Origin: Tolumonas auensis DSM 9187
GTDB taxonomy: Bacteria; Pseudomonadota; Gammaproteobacteria; Enterobacterales; Aeromonadaceae
Assembly (NCBI RefSeq): GCF_000023065.1
Contig: NC_012691.1
Span: forward strand, 730,501-794,500
Direction of reading: 5' to 3'
Length of the DNA stretch: 64,000 nt
Shown here in pieces: positions 19,633-28,699 of this stretch (positions are counted from its first letter, which is position 1; each line of letters starts with the position of its first letter). Made by a program: the position numbers and the translations under genes. The notes under the pieces are model-generated. The model saw nothing but the letters and a program-made list of their open reading frames with translations. It made no database searches and had not been told where the DNA came from.

Positions 19633-20271
19633 TTAGATAATCGATACTCGAATGGAAATCTTGTGAGGCGGCAATAGTCGGGTTTCAAGATCACCCTCAT
19701 CCGTGATCACGCCTGTGCTAGCATAATTGGCTAGCTCTGCCTCTAGCATCATCACCTGATCCTGATCCTGATCCTGAAAGCCAATTCGGTAGGCAACAGA
19801 CCGCTCTTCACCATCAGGTGCAGTATAGAAATCCCGACCACCATTTCTCAAGGCAAACTGCCAACACTCATGCGCTGGCAGATCGTAGATGTGAGGTCCC
19901 CAGTCATTATTACGCATTTTTTGAAATGTGGTAATTACTGCCCTATTCAGTTCTTGTGCCAGTGGTGTTCCATGCGCTGCCTGAGCCTGGTATAAATCAT
20001 TAATCGCAACGGCTAGTCGGATGTTCCATGGCTTGTTGTGATATGGCATACCTGGCTCATCCAATTGCATGGCCATCTCTTTAGCCTTATCCATTTGGTT
20101 GATAACGATATTGTTATACTCTTTTTCAGGGATACCCATCTCAAGGGCCATCGTGCGGATTTCACTTCCATTGCTGGCGTTCTGCTCCGTCTGAGTAGCC
20201 TTGGCTGTCATTTTTGACTTGAGTAGCAGCCAAATAACCCAACCTATAAAAGCAAACAATAAAAATTCCAT
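19633..20271 (-). CDS. Hypothetical membrane-anchored protein
   Basis: A 212-residue protein not recognised. It starts with one hydrophobic segment (about residues 2-17) followed by a basic stretch, so it is probably N-terminally anchored. The rest looks helical and soluble. A short in-gene tandem repeat of the hexamer CTGATC (about 19747-19768) encodes alternating Asp and Gln. A strong TAAGGAGAT ribosome site links it to the remnant gene just upstream, which suggests the two were once an operon. Confidence 0.7.
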   Translation of the reverse strand: MEFLLFAFIGWVIWLLLKSKMTAKATQTEQNASNGSEIRTMALEMGIPEKEYNNIVINQMDKAKEMAMQLDEPGMPYHNKPWNIRLAVAINDLYQAQAAHGTPLAQELNRAVITTFQKMRNNDWGPHIYDLPAHECWQFALRNGGRDFYTAPDGEERSVAYRIGFQDQDQDQVMMLEAELANYASTGVITDEGDLETRLLPPHKISIRVSII

Positions 20272-20282
20272 AAGTAATCTCC

Positions 20283-20400
20283 TTACCAGTGCTGCACACT
20301 ACAAAGTTGTTGTTCGTTTTTTCGAATTACTGAGCCACCCACTTCAACCAAGTTATCAGCCAAACTTTTGGGTGATTCATTACCAGCTAACAGCTTATTA
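20283..20400 (-). pseudogene. C-terminal fragment of an interrupted gene
   Basis: An open stretch of about 38 codons ends in a stop that abuts the ribosome site of the downstream 212-residue gene. It reads naturally (SNKLLAGNESPKSLADNL and onward) but has no start of its own. Its 5' end coincides with the 14-bp repeat bordering the NERD-helicase island, so the island may have cut an older gene here. The protein family is not recognised. Confidence 0.35.
20387..20400. repeat. 14-bp direct repeat, left border of the helicase island
   Basis: CTAACAGCTTATTA occurs here and again, identical, at 23188-23201. On the - strand it reads TAATAAGCTGTTAG, which ends like an integron R' core (GTTAG). See the right copy. 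Confidence 0.6.
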
Positions 20401-20418
20401 GACTGCAACTCAAATACG

Positions 20419-22290
20419 CTATCTTTCTTCGTAGTTCGTCCATGTTTTTCCAAATTCGGCAAGAGTACTTGCGCACGAAACAACCGTTAGATAACTACCC
20501 TTTTCATGTCGTTTCAGCCGAGTCAGGCCTGTATAAATCAGTGCGCAGGCTTGATTATCAATATTTTCCCCCACGAATAGAACAATCGCGCGGGATTCCC
20601 AACCTTTGAAGCTATGAAGCGTTGTTGCCTTGACTCTGGCGTCCCCCATATAGAACCCCATCTTCCGCCGACGCGATTCCTTTTTGTCGGAGCTATACGT
20701 ATGGACTGCGTTGACACCTTTGGACTCGAGAGCGTTAACGACAGCTGCCCCCATCCTTTGGTTGCCCGTCAGGAATGTAATATCTGTAATTGCCAGTATG
20801 TCATCACTAGCTCTAGGGGCCATTTGTAGAATTTCCTCCGCACAGACTTGCGTGCCTTTTTCAGCGGATATTTGTACCCACCGCAAGTGGCAAGGATAGA
20901 GATCAAGCTCTCCCTGAGGGCTGTTGGGTAAATCCACTGTATCACTGGGTAAATACTGACTCGCAAAATTCCGTGCGGTTTCCAAAGCCGATGGCGGAAG
21001 CCGGTAGCATGTCTGAAGCTCCGCCCACCTACCACCAGGAAATCCCGCACCGGTCATAGCTTCGTCTGTCCAAGATCGGGCAGTTCCGTAAACATCCTGT
21101 GTCGCATCAGCGACGAGTAACATTTCGCCATCCTTGCGACATATTTTTCGCAACACATTCCACCAAGTTGGAAGAAAATCCTGACCCTCGTCAACGAGCA
21201 CGGCGTCGTATCGCTGTATGACTTCGTCAACGTCTCCTTCTATACAACTTGCGACAACTGCTGGAAGCCGTGTACTTAAGACTTGATGTTCAGAACCTTG
21301 CTGATCTTCGCTACCTCGCCAAAGGTCGAGATACTCTTGTTCGTGATCCGAGTCTACGCAGACCCGCTTACACCAAGCATGAAAGTTAAGCCAAGTGATT
21401 CCTTGCCTTGTCCGGCCGTGAGCATTGGGCCATCTTACGGCCACATCCATCAGATAGTGAAGCAAGGTGATATTGAAAGTCACAACGAGGACTTCTTTCC
21501 CTTCGCCAAGTAGTTGCGCCGCCCGAGCTGCAAGAATTAGAGACTTTCCAGAGCCCGCTGGTCCTTTTATTCGTCTATAACCCGATTGAGTACGCGAGGT
21601 TACATAAGATCTTTGCGTTGAATCCAACTCAATAGGTTTCCGCTGAACAGTGGCGTAATCCGGCTCAATAAGCCAGTTCCTCATGTCGTCAGCCTGCTCA
21701 TTACTCATAAATTTTGACGCGGCTCGACGACTTTCAGGAAACACCAAATCAACTCTGTTTTCTGCTATCGCCTCAGCGCCAGAAATTGGATTGTATTGAG
21801 GCCAATCTAGCATTCCTCTATAGGCCAAGCAGGGCTTTAGCATAGCGTTGATTTCTGTCTGCTTGGCGAACGGAAAAATCACGCCAGCAGTGATAGTTGC
21901 AAAGCCAGCCTTTCCATCCAATCTTGGACAATAAAGATCATGTATTTCCTGCTTGTATCTATATATTTTCTCTACTGGGTTTTGGTTTTGAATTGAAAAC
22001 GATTTTATCCCATCACTCGCACAAAGCTTGGGTACCTTTCCAGGTCTTTCCTCAACCGAGTACCGCATCGCCTGGAGATTCCAGTCCTTTACCTCGAACA
22101 CCGCGATACCAACATTCGGATTAAGCAGGACAAAATCTGGCCGTAAACCATTCAGATGTGGCTGAATGTAAATTTCCCAGTCAGGCGCTAGGGTCTCGTT
22201 GAAAAAATTGAATACCAGCCGCTCACCAGCCGTAAGGGGCTGGCGAAGACTCTCTAAGTGCTCAATTGACGGTGATACGAATCGTTCCAT
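20419..22290 (-). CDS. NERD-domain UvrD-like helicase/nuclease
   Basis: A 623-residue protein with an N-terminal NERD (nuclease-related) domain (about residues 20-140, with RPDFVLLNPNVG and FEVKDW matching the D...ExK nuclease pattern). A superfamily 1 helicase follows: Walker A GPAGSGKS (about 242-249), Walker B with DEGQDF (about 370) and motif TLHSFKGWESR near the C-terminus. NERD-helicase fusions occur in plasmids, integrons and defence loci. It starts 25 nt after the attC core at 22315-22321 and lies on the cassette strand, so it is probably a gene cassette. Function is inferred to be DNA processing or defence. Confidence 0.82.
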   Translation of the reverse strand: MERFVSPSIEHLESLRQPLTAGERLVFNFFNETLAPDWEIYIQPHLNGLRPDFVLLNPNVGIAVFEVKDWNLQAMRYSVEERPGKVPKLCASDGIKSFSIQNQNPVEKIYRYKQEIHDLYCPRLDGKAGFATITAGVIFPFAKQTEINAMLKPCLAYRGMLDWPQYNPISGAEAIAENRVDLVFPESRRAASKFMSNEQADDMRNWLIEPDYATVQRKPIELDSTQRSYVTSRTQSGYRRIKGPAGSGKSLILAARAAQLLGEGKEVLVVTFNITLLHYLMDVAVRWPNAHGRTRQGITWLNFHAWCKRVCVDSDHEQEYLDLWRGSEDQQGSEHQVLSTRLPAVVASCIEGDVDEVIQRYDAVLVDEGQDFLPTWWNVLRKICRKDGEMLLVADATQDVYGTARSWTDEAMTGAGFPGGRWAELQTCYRLPPSALETARNFASQYLPSDTVDLPNSPQGELDLYPCHLRWVQISAEKGTQVCAEEILQMAPRASDDILAITDITFLTGNQRMGAAVVNALESKGVNAVHTYSSDKKESRRRKMGFYMGDARVKATTLHSFKGWESRAIVLFVGENIDNQACALIYTGLTRLKRHEKGSYLTVVSCASTLAEFGKTWTNYEER

Positions 22291-22314
22291 GCTCCCACTA
22301 ATCCTAATCTTGCG

Positions 22315-22389
22315 GTCTAACGCCTCAATAACCGGCGCAGCTTTGCTGCGTCTGGCGCCGTAGGCGCGAAGTTGATTGATTTGTTAGGC
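22315..22389 (-). other. Integron attC recombination site (75 bp)
   Basis: On the - strand it begins with R'' GCCTAAC and ends with R' GTTAGAC. The L boxes TCAATCAAC and GTTATTGA pair with a single extra base, the unpaired base that sets strand polarity in attC sites. The centre forms the usual variable stem (GCGCC, CGCAGC/GCTGCG). The stop codon of the upstream zinc-ribbon gene lies inside R''. The cassette start at 23192 (GTTAGGC) is the complement of this R'', as the cassette rule demands. Confidence 0.88.
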
Positions 22390-23166
22390 ATTGGGTAGTT
22401 TAAAGGGAATAACAGTTTTGCACCTGTGGCATTGAATCTGGCTATATTTAGCAAGTTCTCGTTTATCCACCTGTAGTAGCTCGTTGCAAATTGGACAGTT
22501 TCCGGAAACGAGATTAGGGTTGCCGCCAAAAGTGATTGAACCGCCAGCGCCAAAGCCTATCCCACTGCCTTGTACTGAGATTGGCCCTTGTGTTGTTATT
22601 CCTTTCATTGATACCGCGCCACTAGCACCCTGAAACGTAGTGCCATCGACGAAGTTCTTACTGTTATCAGTTGCATGCAAATGTGTTCTCTCTGAGTTCA
22701 CGGTGGAACCTTGGATTACATTTGTGCTCCCAGATTTTGCGATGAAGGCCGAGATATCTGCATGAATTATACTGTTGCGTAACTCTTGATAGCTTTGGTT
22801 TTCAGTTAAGACAGAGAACTCTTGTTGGCTTGTACTGAGTGAAGCAATAAATTGGTTGGCTTTGTTTTCTAGACTTGGTGATGCTTCAATTGTTTTAGCA
22901 ATTTCTTGAATCGCTTCTTCGAGTGTTGCGACTTTACTGACGAGCTCATTCGCTGCTGAGATTTCAGACCAAAGCTCCTCTAGCTTAGCTTCAAAAGCTT
23001 TATCGCCAAGATGACGATCCAATGCTGCGCCAGCCTGCTGAATGCCGGGAATTGGAAGCATACTAAGGCAGAAACCTAAAAACCTCATTGGCTCTTTGAT
23101 TCCGTGCGTTTCCCACATTCTACGGATTGTATTCGAAGCTACTTCAATCGATTGATTATTACTCAA
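22384..23166 (-). CDS. Hypothetical zinc-ribbon protein, integron gene cassette
   Basis: A 260-residue protein not recognised. The N-terminal half is helical with predicted coiled-coil character (about residues 60-130). Residues about 150-215 are a Gly/Ser/Thr-rich stretch of short beta-like repeats. The C-terminus is a zinc ribbon with CPIC and CHRC (about 224-250). Its stop TAA falls inside the attC core, and its 5' side has the matching cassette boundary GTTAGGC at 23186-23192, so gene plus attC form one complete cassette of about 0.88 kb. Function is unknown. Confidence 0.7.
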   Translation of the reverse strand: MSNNQSIEVASNTIRRMWETHGIKEPMRFLGFCLSMLPIPGIQQAGAALDRHLGDKAFEAKLEELWSEISAANELVSKVATLEEAIQEIAKTIEASPSLENKANQFIASLSTSQQEFSVLTENQSYQELRNSIIHADISAFIAKSGSTNVIQGSTVNSERTHLHATDNSKNFVDGTTFQGASGAVSMKGITTQGPISVQGSGIGFGAGGSITFGGNPNLVSGNCPICNELLQVDKRELAKYSQIQCHRCKTVIPFKLPNA

Positions 23167-23185
23167 CTCTCAGATTCCTCTTGAT

Positions 23186-23201
23186 GCCTAACAGCTTATT
23201 A
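23186..23201. repeat. Cassette boundary and right copy of the 14-bp repeat
   Basis: On the - strand GTTAGGC (23192-23186) is the recombination core that starts the zinc-ribbon cassette. The overlapping 14-mer CTAACAGCTTATTA (23188-23201) repeats the sequence at 20387-20400, so the 2.8-kb island is bracketed by direct repeats. Confidence 0.65.
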
Positions 23202-23319
23202 AGTTGAACAATTCCGCATAGTAAGCTTTGTACGGCGTTTTTACGGAAAGACTAGATTCAATCTACTACTATGATTGGTGTTTAACAACGAGACGGGTAG
23301 AAACAAAACCTAGATATAT

Positions 23320-23385
23320 CCAAGAAACCCTTTTCTTTATCAACACATACTCAAGTCATGTTGATGTGATAAACATGTTTCTTGG
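23320..23385. repeat. Large imperfect palindrome upstream of phoH
   Basis: CCAAGAAAC (23320-23328) pairs with GTTTCTTGG (23377-23385), and inside it ATCAACACAT faces ATGTTGATGTGAT. It lies in a 500-bp AT-rich gap (23202-23728) with no other gene. It could be an operator, a transposon relic or a cruciform element. Confidence 0.5.
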
Positions 23386-23728
23386 TTATGTAGATAAAAG
23401 GTGATTCTATCAACACGTTGTCATGGCACAAAATCTTCCCCGCTTTGCCCGTCATTCTCCATTTGCTTGCCAGAGCAATCTAAGTAATAGTTAGATTAAA
23501 TGGCTGAATGTATGGCACTGTTTGGCCCCTGATAACTTGAGGATCTGGCAAGGCTGATAGCTCAAACTCGCTATACAGATTTAACGGTGTATCACAAAAC
23601 ACAAAAATGAATGATTTTATTTAATAAAAATATAATATTTATCATATAGTTATATGTAGTTAGTCATTTAGTGTGTTGTCACTGACATGAATTTGTCATC
23701 CGGTGCATCAGGCCAAAGGAGGCTGCCT

Positions 23729-25111
23729 ATGGATAGCGATGAACGTAAGTTATTCATCCTTGATACCAACGTGCTGTTACATGAACCTCTCTCCATCTAC
23801 TCCTTTCAGGAACACGATATCGTCATCCCGATGACGGTGCTCGAAGAACTCGACAACATCAAAGATCGTCAGAAAGATGTCAGCCGTGAAGCGCGGGTGG
23901 CTATCCGTACGCTGGAAGATCTGTTTCGTGATGCGACACCAGAACAAATTACCAGTGGCATCTGTCTGAAAGACACTTCCGGTGGTGGTTGCAGCGGGCT
24001 GATTTCCATTGTCGCTGATCATCATCTGCCCGGTGGTGAAGAAGTCTTTACCAACAAAGAAGCGGATAACCGCATCATCAATCTGGCGCTTTATCTGCAG
24101 AGTTTCCGTAAAGATCGTCTGGTTGTGCTGGTGACCAAAGACATCAACATGCGCCTGAAAGCCAAAGGGGCCGGGCTGTCGAAGGTTGAAGATTACCGTA
24201 CCGACCAGCTGATTGATGATATCCGTCTGCTGGCCAAAGGCTTCCAGAAAATCGAAGGCGCATTCTGGGATAAAGTCGGGCAGTGCGAAACCGAATCGCA
24301 CGGCCGTGATGTGTTTCATCGTATGGATGAATCCGTGCTGCAGGGGACGCATATCAACCAGTATCTGATCGATGAGGCGGCAAGCTTTGCCGGCCGGGTG
24401 CAGAAGCGGGAACAGGGCTCGTTGTTCATCAAGGATATTGGCTATGAACGCATGATGAACCGCCACGCCTGGGGTGTGCATCCGAAGAATATCTATCAGG
24501 CGATGGCACTGGATGCACTGCTTGATCCCACGCTGGATCTGGTCATTCTGACCGGCCCGGCGGGTTGCGGTAAAACCTTGCTGGCGGTGGCAGCAGCGCT
24601 GGAGCTGGTGATTGAGCGGGGGATTTATGAGCGCATCATCGTGACCCGCAATACGCCTGAAATTGCCGAAAGCATCGGCTTTTTGCCCGGCACCGAAGAG
24701 GAAAAAATGCTGCCGTGGCTGGCTGCGGTAACGGACACGCTGGAAGTGTTACACAAACATGATGAAAGCCGGGAAACTTCGCTGCAATACATCATGGAAC
24801 AGGCCAACATCCAGTTTAAATCGGTGAACTTTATGCGTGGCCGCAGTTTCCAGAATACCCTTGTCCTGCTGGATGAGTGTCAGAACCTGACCGCCTCCCA
24901 GCTGAAAACCATCATTACCCGCTGCGGCGAAGGCACCAAAATTGTCTGCTCCGGTAACCTGGCGCAGATTGATTCGAACTATCTGACCCCGGTGACATCC
25001 GGTCTGACCTATATCGTGGAACGTTTCAAAGACTTCGAAGGCAGCGCCAATATTTTCCTGAATGGCGTGGTCCGCAGTCGACTGGCCTCGTTTGCCGAAG
25101 AGAATTTGTAA
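23729..25111 (+). CDS. PhoH2-type protein (PIN domain + PhoH ATPase)
   Basis: A 460-residue protein with an N-terminal PIN ribonuclease domain (about residues 5-140; acidic residues in LDTNVLLHE and the later ED/DN motifs) and a C-terminal PhoH ATPase with Walker A GPAGCGKT (about 274-281) and Walker B LVLLDECQNL. PhoH2 proteins act as ATP-dependent RNA helicase/RNases. The ATG at 23729 follows AAAGGAGG; the in-frame ATG 42 nt upstream has no ribosome site. Confidence 0.9.
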   Translation: MDSDERKLFILDTNVLLHEPLSIYSFQEHDIVIPMTVLEELDNIKDRQKDVSREARVAIRTLEDLFRDATPEQITSGICLKDTSGGGCSGLISIVADHHLPGGEEVFTNKEADNRIINLALYLQSFRKDRLVVLVTKDINMRLKAKGAGLSKVEDYRTDQLIDDIRLLAKGFQKIEGAFWDKVGQCETESHGRDVFHRMDESVLQGTHINQYLIDEAASFAGRVQKREQGSLFIKDIGYERMMNRHAWGVHPKNIYQAMALDALLDPTLDLVILTGPAGCGKTLLAVAAALELVIERGIYERIIVTRNTPEIAESIGFLPGTEEEKMLPWLAAVTDTLEVLHKHDESRETSLQYIMEQANIQFKSVNFMRGRSFQNTLVLLDECQNLTASQLKTIITRCGEGTKIVCSGNLAQIDSNYLTPVTSGLTYIVERFKDFEGSANIFLNGVVRSRLASFAEENL

Positions 25112-25126
25112 GATTAAGCCGCTCAG

Positions 25127-25150
25127 CCCCCGGTCTTATCCGGGGGTTGT
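25127..25150. terminator. Hairpin between phoH2 and thiQ
   Basis: CCCCCGG / CCGGGGG (25127-25133 with 25140-25146). It has a weak T-tail on the + strand and likely serves the two converging genes. Confidence 0.6.
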
Positions 25151-25169
25151 CGGTAGCGCAAATGTTTAA

Positions 25170-25865
25170 TTACATCCCCAGATAAGCGGCAAATTCCTCG
25201 CTTGGCGGTTGTGTCAGCGCGCTCATCGGTGCGGTGAATGTCAACCGGCCATCCTCAACAAAGCCCAGCCAGTCAGCCTGATCTTTCGCCTCCTGCGGCT
25301 GATGTGAAACCAGCAGCACGCCGATGTTATGTTCGGTCGCCAGTTGCCGCACTTCCTGCATCATCTCCTGACGCAGTGCCGGATCAAGCGCGGAGAAGGG
25401 TTCATCCAGCAGCAGATAGGGTTTACGGCGTACCAGACAACGCGCCAGGGCGACGCGTTGTTGTTGTCCGCCGGACAGCGAGGTTGGCAGCCGGTCGAGC
25501 AGCTCACTGATCTGTAACCGCTCTGCGGCCTGCAACAATGCCTGTTGCTCCGGTTTCGAAAGCTTAAGATTGGGCTGCAGGCCAAGGCCGATATTCTGGC
25601 GTACGGTCAGATGCTCAAACAGGTTATTTTGCTGAAACAGCATGGTAAACGGACGCTGTGCCGGAGGCTGCGCCGCAATATTCTGCCCATCCGCTAACAG
25701 CGTCCCGCCACTGATGGGCAGGAATCCGGCCAGCATTTCCAGCAGGGTAGATTTGCCGCTGCCGGAGCGCCCCAGCAACAAGCCGATTTCACCCGGCTGC
25801 AACTGCAGGGAAAACTCAAATAACCGCCCCTGACGACGGGTTTGCAACTTCTCAGCCAATAGCAT
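25170..25865 (-). CDS. thiQ: Thiamine ABC transporter ATP-binding protein
   Basis: A 231-residue ATPase of the thiamine/TPP importer. Walker A GRSGSGKS (about residues 32-39), signature LSGGQQQR (about 129-136), Walker B LLLDEP and the switch histidine in LVSHQ are all present. It is last in thiB-thiP-thiQ, two bases after the permease gene. Confidence 0.92.
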   Translation of the reverse strand: MLLAEKLQTRRQGRLFEFSLQLQPGEIGLLLGRSGSGKSTLLEMLAGFLPISGGTLLADGQNIAAQPPAQRPFTMLFQQNNLFEHLTVRQNIGLGLQPNLKLSKPEQQALLQAAERLQISELLDRLPTSLSGGQQQRVALARCLVRRKPYLLLDEPFSALDPALRQEMMQEVRQLATEHNIGVLLVSHQPQEAKDQADWLGFVEDGRLTFTAPMSALTQPPSEEFAAYLGM

Positions 25866-25867
25866 TG

Positions 25868-27475
25868 TTATTCCAGTAGTGAAGGCGGTTCGCGATGTTC
25901 ATTCCGGCTTGCCAGCCATTCTATCAGCCAGAGCAGGGTGATGCAGATCAGCAGTAACACCAGCGCAGTTGCTGATGCGGCATCCATCTGATAATGGCCG
26001 AGTTGCTGATACAGCAGCCAGGGCAGGGTTTGTAATTCATCACTGCCAAACATGGCAATGGCCGCCAGATCGCCGAGTGAAAAGATCATACCCAGTGCCA
26101 GCGCCCGGCCTGCAGGGCGACAGAGTAATGGCCACTCCAGCCAGCGCAGGCGCGACAATCCATACAGCCCCAGGCTGTCGGCCAGACGGTCATAGCGGAC
26201 CAGCAGATCCTGCATTGGTTCCTGCAACGCGCGCAGTGTATAGGGCAGCGCCGCCAGCGCATTCAGCAGCACGACCAGCCAGAAGCCATGCGCAAACAGA
26301 TCGACCTTTTCCTGCAGCAGAATAAACAGGCCGGTGCTGAGTACCGAGGTCGGGAGCAGCAGGATCAGCGAGCCGGTGCCGGAGAGCAATTGCCCGGCAC
26401 GCGGCGCATGACAACGGATGCTCAGATGGCGGCTGCTCAGCAGTAAACCGACACTCAGACCTAACGACAGCATGCCGGCACTGGTGGCAATTTGTAATGA
26501 CTGCAGTGTGGTATGTAACAGCATCGACTGTTGCCATGCCAGATTGAACAATGCCTGCAGGCCATACCAGACAATCGCCAGCAGCGGCGGCAGAAACAGA
26601 GCTAAGCCGGGTAACAACGCGAGCAGATCAGGAAGCAGCGCACGTGGCTGATAACGCGGGCTGGCTTGTCCGCTGGCAGATGATAAAGAAGCGGCAGCCG
26701 GTTTCAGCCAGCCGTAACTGGCAACGATCAGCGTACCGAGCAGTAATTGCCAGCAGGCCAGTTGTCCTGCGGAGGCCAGATCAAAATCAAAGCGCAGCGC
26801 CTGATAAATTGCGACTTCCAGTGTGGTTGCCTGCGGTCCGCCACCCAGCGCCATCACAATCGTAAAGCTGGTAAAACAGAGCATGAATATCAGACTGGCC
26901 AGTCCCGGCAACAACCGGCGCATAGCCGGCCATTCCAGTAAACAGAAGCGGCTCCACTCCGGCATGTCCAGTTGTGCCGCTTGTCGCCAGTGATTTGGCG
27001 GAATTTGTTCCAGTGCCTGCACCAGCCAGCGGGTCGCGAGTGGCATGTTAAAAAACACATGCGCCAGCAGAATACCGGACAGACCAAACAGATAATCCGG
27101 TAATGTGATCCCGGCGAGTCGGGTTAATTGCGTCAGCCAGCCCTGTGCGCCATGCACGGCGACCAGCCCGAACAGGGCGATAATGACGGGTAGCACCTGC
27201 GACAGGCCGAACAGATGCAGTAACAGTGTCTTGCCGGGAAACTGCCGGTGAAACAGCGCCCGCGCCAGCGGCACCGCCAGCAATAAACTGAACAGCGTGG
27301 AGAGTGCCGCCTGTTTGAGACTGAACCAGGCAACATGCGTCAGATAACTATCCTGCCAGAGCAGTACCGTGGTTGTGCCGGGTTGGCTTAACAATGCCGC
27401 CAGCGGACCGAGTGTGGCCGATAAAATCAGGGCGGCCACCAGACCGCCCGAACACCACCAGAAACGACGCTGCAT
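25868..27475 (-). CDS. thiP: Thiamine ABC transporter permease
   Basis: A 535-residue double-length permease with about 12 membrane segments and two EAA-type loops, as in ThiP. The start at 27475 (MQRRFWW) overlaps the thiB stop as TGATG. An in-frame start 24 nt upstream would overlap more and has no added homology. Confidence 0.9.
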   Translation of the reverse strand: MQRRFWWCSGGLVAALILSATLGPLAALLSQPGTTTVLLWQDSYLTHVAWFSLKQAALSTLFSLLLAVPLARALFHRQFPGKTLLLHLFGLSQVLPVIIALFGLVAVHGAQGWLTQLTRLAGITLPDYLFGLSGILLAHVFFNMPLATRWLVQALEQIPPNHWRQAAQLDMPEWSRFCLLEWPAMRRLLPGLASLIFMLCFTSFTIVMALGGGPQATTLEVAIYQALRFDFDLASAGQLACWQLLLGTLIVASYGWLKPAAASLSSASGQASPRYQPRALLPDLLALLPGLALFLPPLLAIVWYGLQALFNLAWQQSMLLHTTLQSLQIATSAGMLSLGLSVGLLLSSRHLSIRCHAPRAGQLLSGTGSLILLLPTSVLSTGLFILLQEKVDLFAHGFWLVVLLNALAALPYTLRALQEPMQDLLVRYDRLADSLGLYGLSRLRWLEWPLLCRPAGRALALGMIFSLGDLAAIAMFGSDELQTLPWLLYQQLGHYQMDAASATALVLLLICITLLWLIEWLASRNEHREPPSLLE

Positions 27476-28476
27476 CAGTGGCTGACTGCCTGTAACCACT
27501 CTTTCACCCAGACTTTACGCTGAGTCGCGATCTGTTGCGTGTCAACCTGCAGTGTCTGTGCCGGGGTTTCATTCTGATTAAAACCTTCGGGCAATTTCAC
27601 GCTGGTGACCGGATACATCCAGTTCCCTTCCGGGATCTGATTCTGAAAGTGCTCATATACTATGAATTGCATAAAGCGCTGTGCCAGCTCCGGGTGTGGT
27701 GCATTCTTCAGTTGTGCCGCGACTTCCACCTGACGCAGATGGCCTTCACTGAACATGGCGGCACGGTATTGCTGTTTGTCCTCGGCCAGACGGTGATAGG
27801 CGGGGGATGTGGTGTATGAGAGCACCAGATCAGACTGACCTTTCAGGAACATGCCATAGGCTTCGCTCCAGCCTTTGGTTACGGTGACGGTTTTTTTCGC
27901 CAGCTGTTCCCATGCGGCAGGGGCTTTATCGCCGTACACCTGTTTCACCCACAGCAGCAAACCCTGGCCGGGCGTGCTGGTACGGGGATCTTCATAAATG
28001 ATTTTCAGATCGTTGCGTTCCACCAGTTCTTTCAGACTTTGCGGGGGCTGTTTCAGCTTGCTGCTGTCATAGACAAAAGCGAAATAGCCGTAGTCAAACG
28101 GCAGGAAGGTATTGTCCTGCCAGCCGCCGGGCAGGGTTAAACTTTGCAGATCGACGTTATGCGGCACAAACAGGTTGCTGTCATGTGCCGCCGCCAGCAT
28201 GACTTCATCCATGCCGAGCGCGACATCCGCTTTGCTGTGTGCGCCTTCCAGTTTCAGCCGGTTCAGAATGGCCACGCCATCTTCCAGTGCCACCCATTTC
28301 AGTTCGCAATCACATACCGCTTCAAACGCGAGTTTGATTTTGGCACCCGGTCCCCATTCACCGGCGAACGAGTCATAGGTATAGACGGTTAATACCGGTT
28401 TCTGTGTCGCAGCCTGCGTGAATGCAGATACGGCCAGTAAAGCGGCTGCCAGAGAAAATGACCAGGAATGACGCAT
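27475..28476 (-). CDS. thiB: Thiamine-binding periplasmic protein
   Basis: A 333-residue substrate-binding protein with a signal peptide (about residues 1-22, ending TQA). It contains the ThiB-type segment VLTVYTYDSF and later VTKGWSEAYGMFLKGQSDLVLSY-like region. The ATG at 28476 has a GGAG site 6 nt upstream; a longer ORF start at 28527 would run into the putative riboswitch. Confidence 0.92.
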   Translation of the reverse strand: MRHSWSFSLAAALLAVSAFTQAATQKPVLTVYTYDSFAGEWGPGAKIKLAFEAVCDCELKWVALEDGVAILNRLKLEGAHSKADVALGMDEVMLAAAHDSNLFVPHNVDLQSLTLPGGWQDNTFLPFDYGYFAFVYDSSKLKQPPQSLKELVERNDLKIIYEDPRTSTPGQGLLLWVKQVYGDKAPAAWEQLAKKTVTVTKGWSEAYGMFLKGQSDLVLSYTTSPAYHRLAEDKQQYRAAMFSEGHLRQVEVAAQLKNAPHPELAQRFMQFIVYEHFQNQIPEGNWMYPVTSVKLPEGFNQNETPAQTLQVDTQQIATQRKVWVKEWLQAVSH

Positions 28477-28494
28477 GCTGAACTCCATAAAGGG

Positions 28495-28575
28495 TCTGAA
28501 TGGTTCTGCTGAACCGGATTGAATCAACAGTATGATCTCAGCCGACGCCCGTACCTCGTTTGAGAAACATTGTTA
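28495..28575 (-). promoter_or_regulatory. Possible degenerate TPP riboswitch before thiBPQ
   Basis: On the - strand the leader contains GGCTGAGATCATAC, the THI-box core CTGAGA...ATAC, and further on a segment ATCCGGTTCAGC resembling the second conserved half (ATCTGGxTAATGCC). The 5' GGGGTGC block and the 3' half are only partly conserved, so it may be a diverged or decaying riboswitch. Confidence 0.4.
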
Positions 28576-28699
28576 TTTTAGTTACGAAATTGTAGTAAAA
28601 CCAGTGACGTCACCGCTGAGTGATGTTAGGTTTGAACGGTATCCGGTTGAGTTTATATAAGTTGTTACCTTATTTTTCAACAATGTCTAGGAGAACTCC

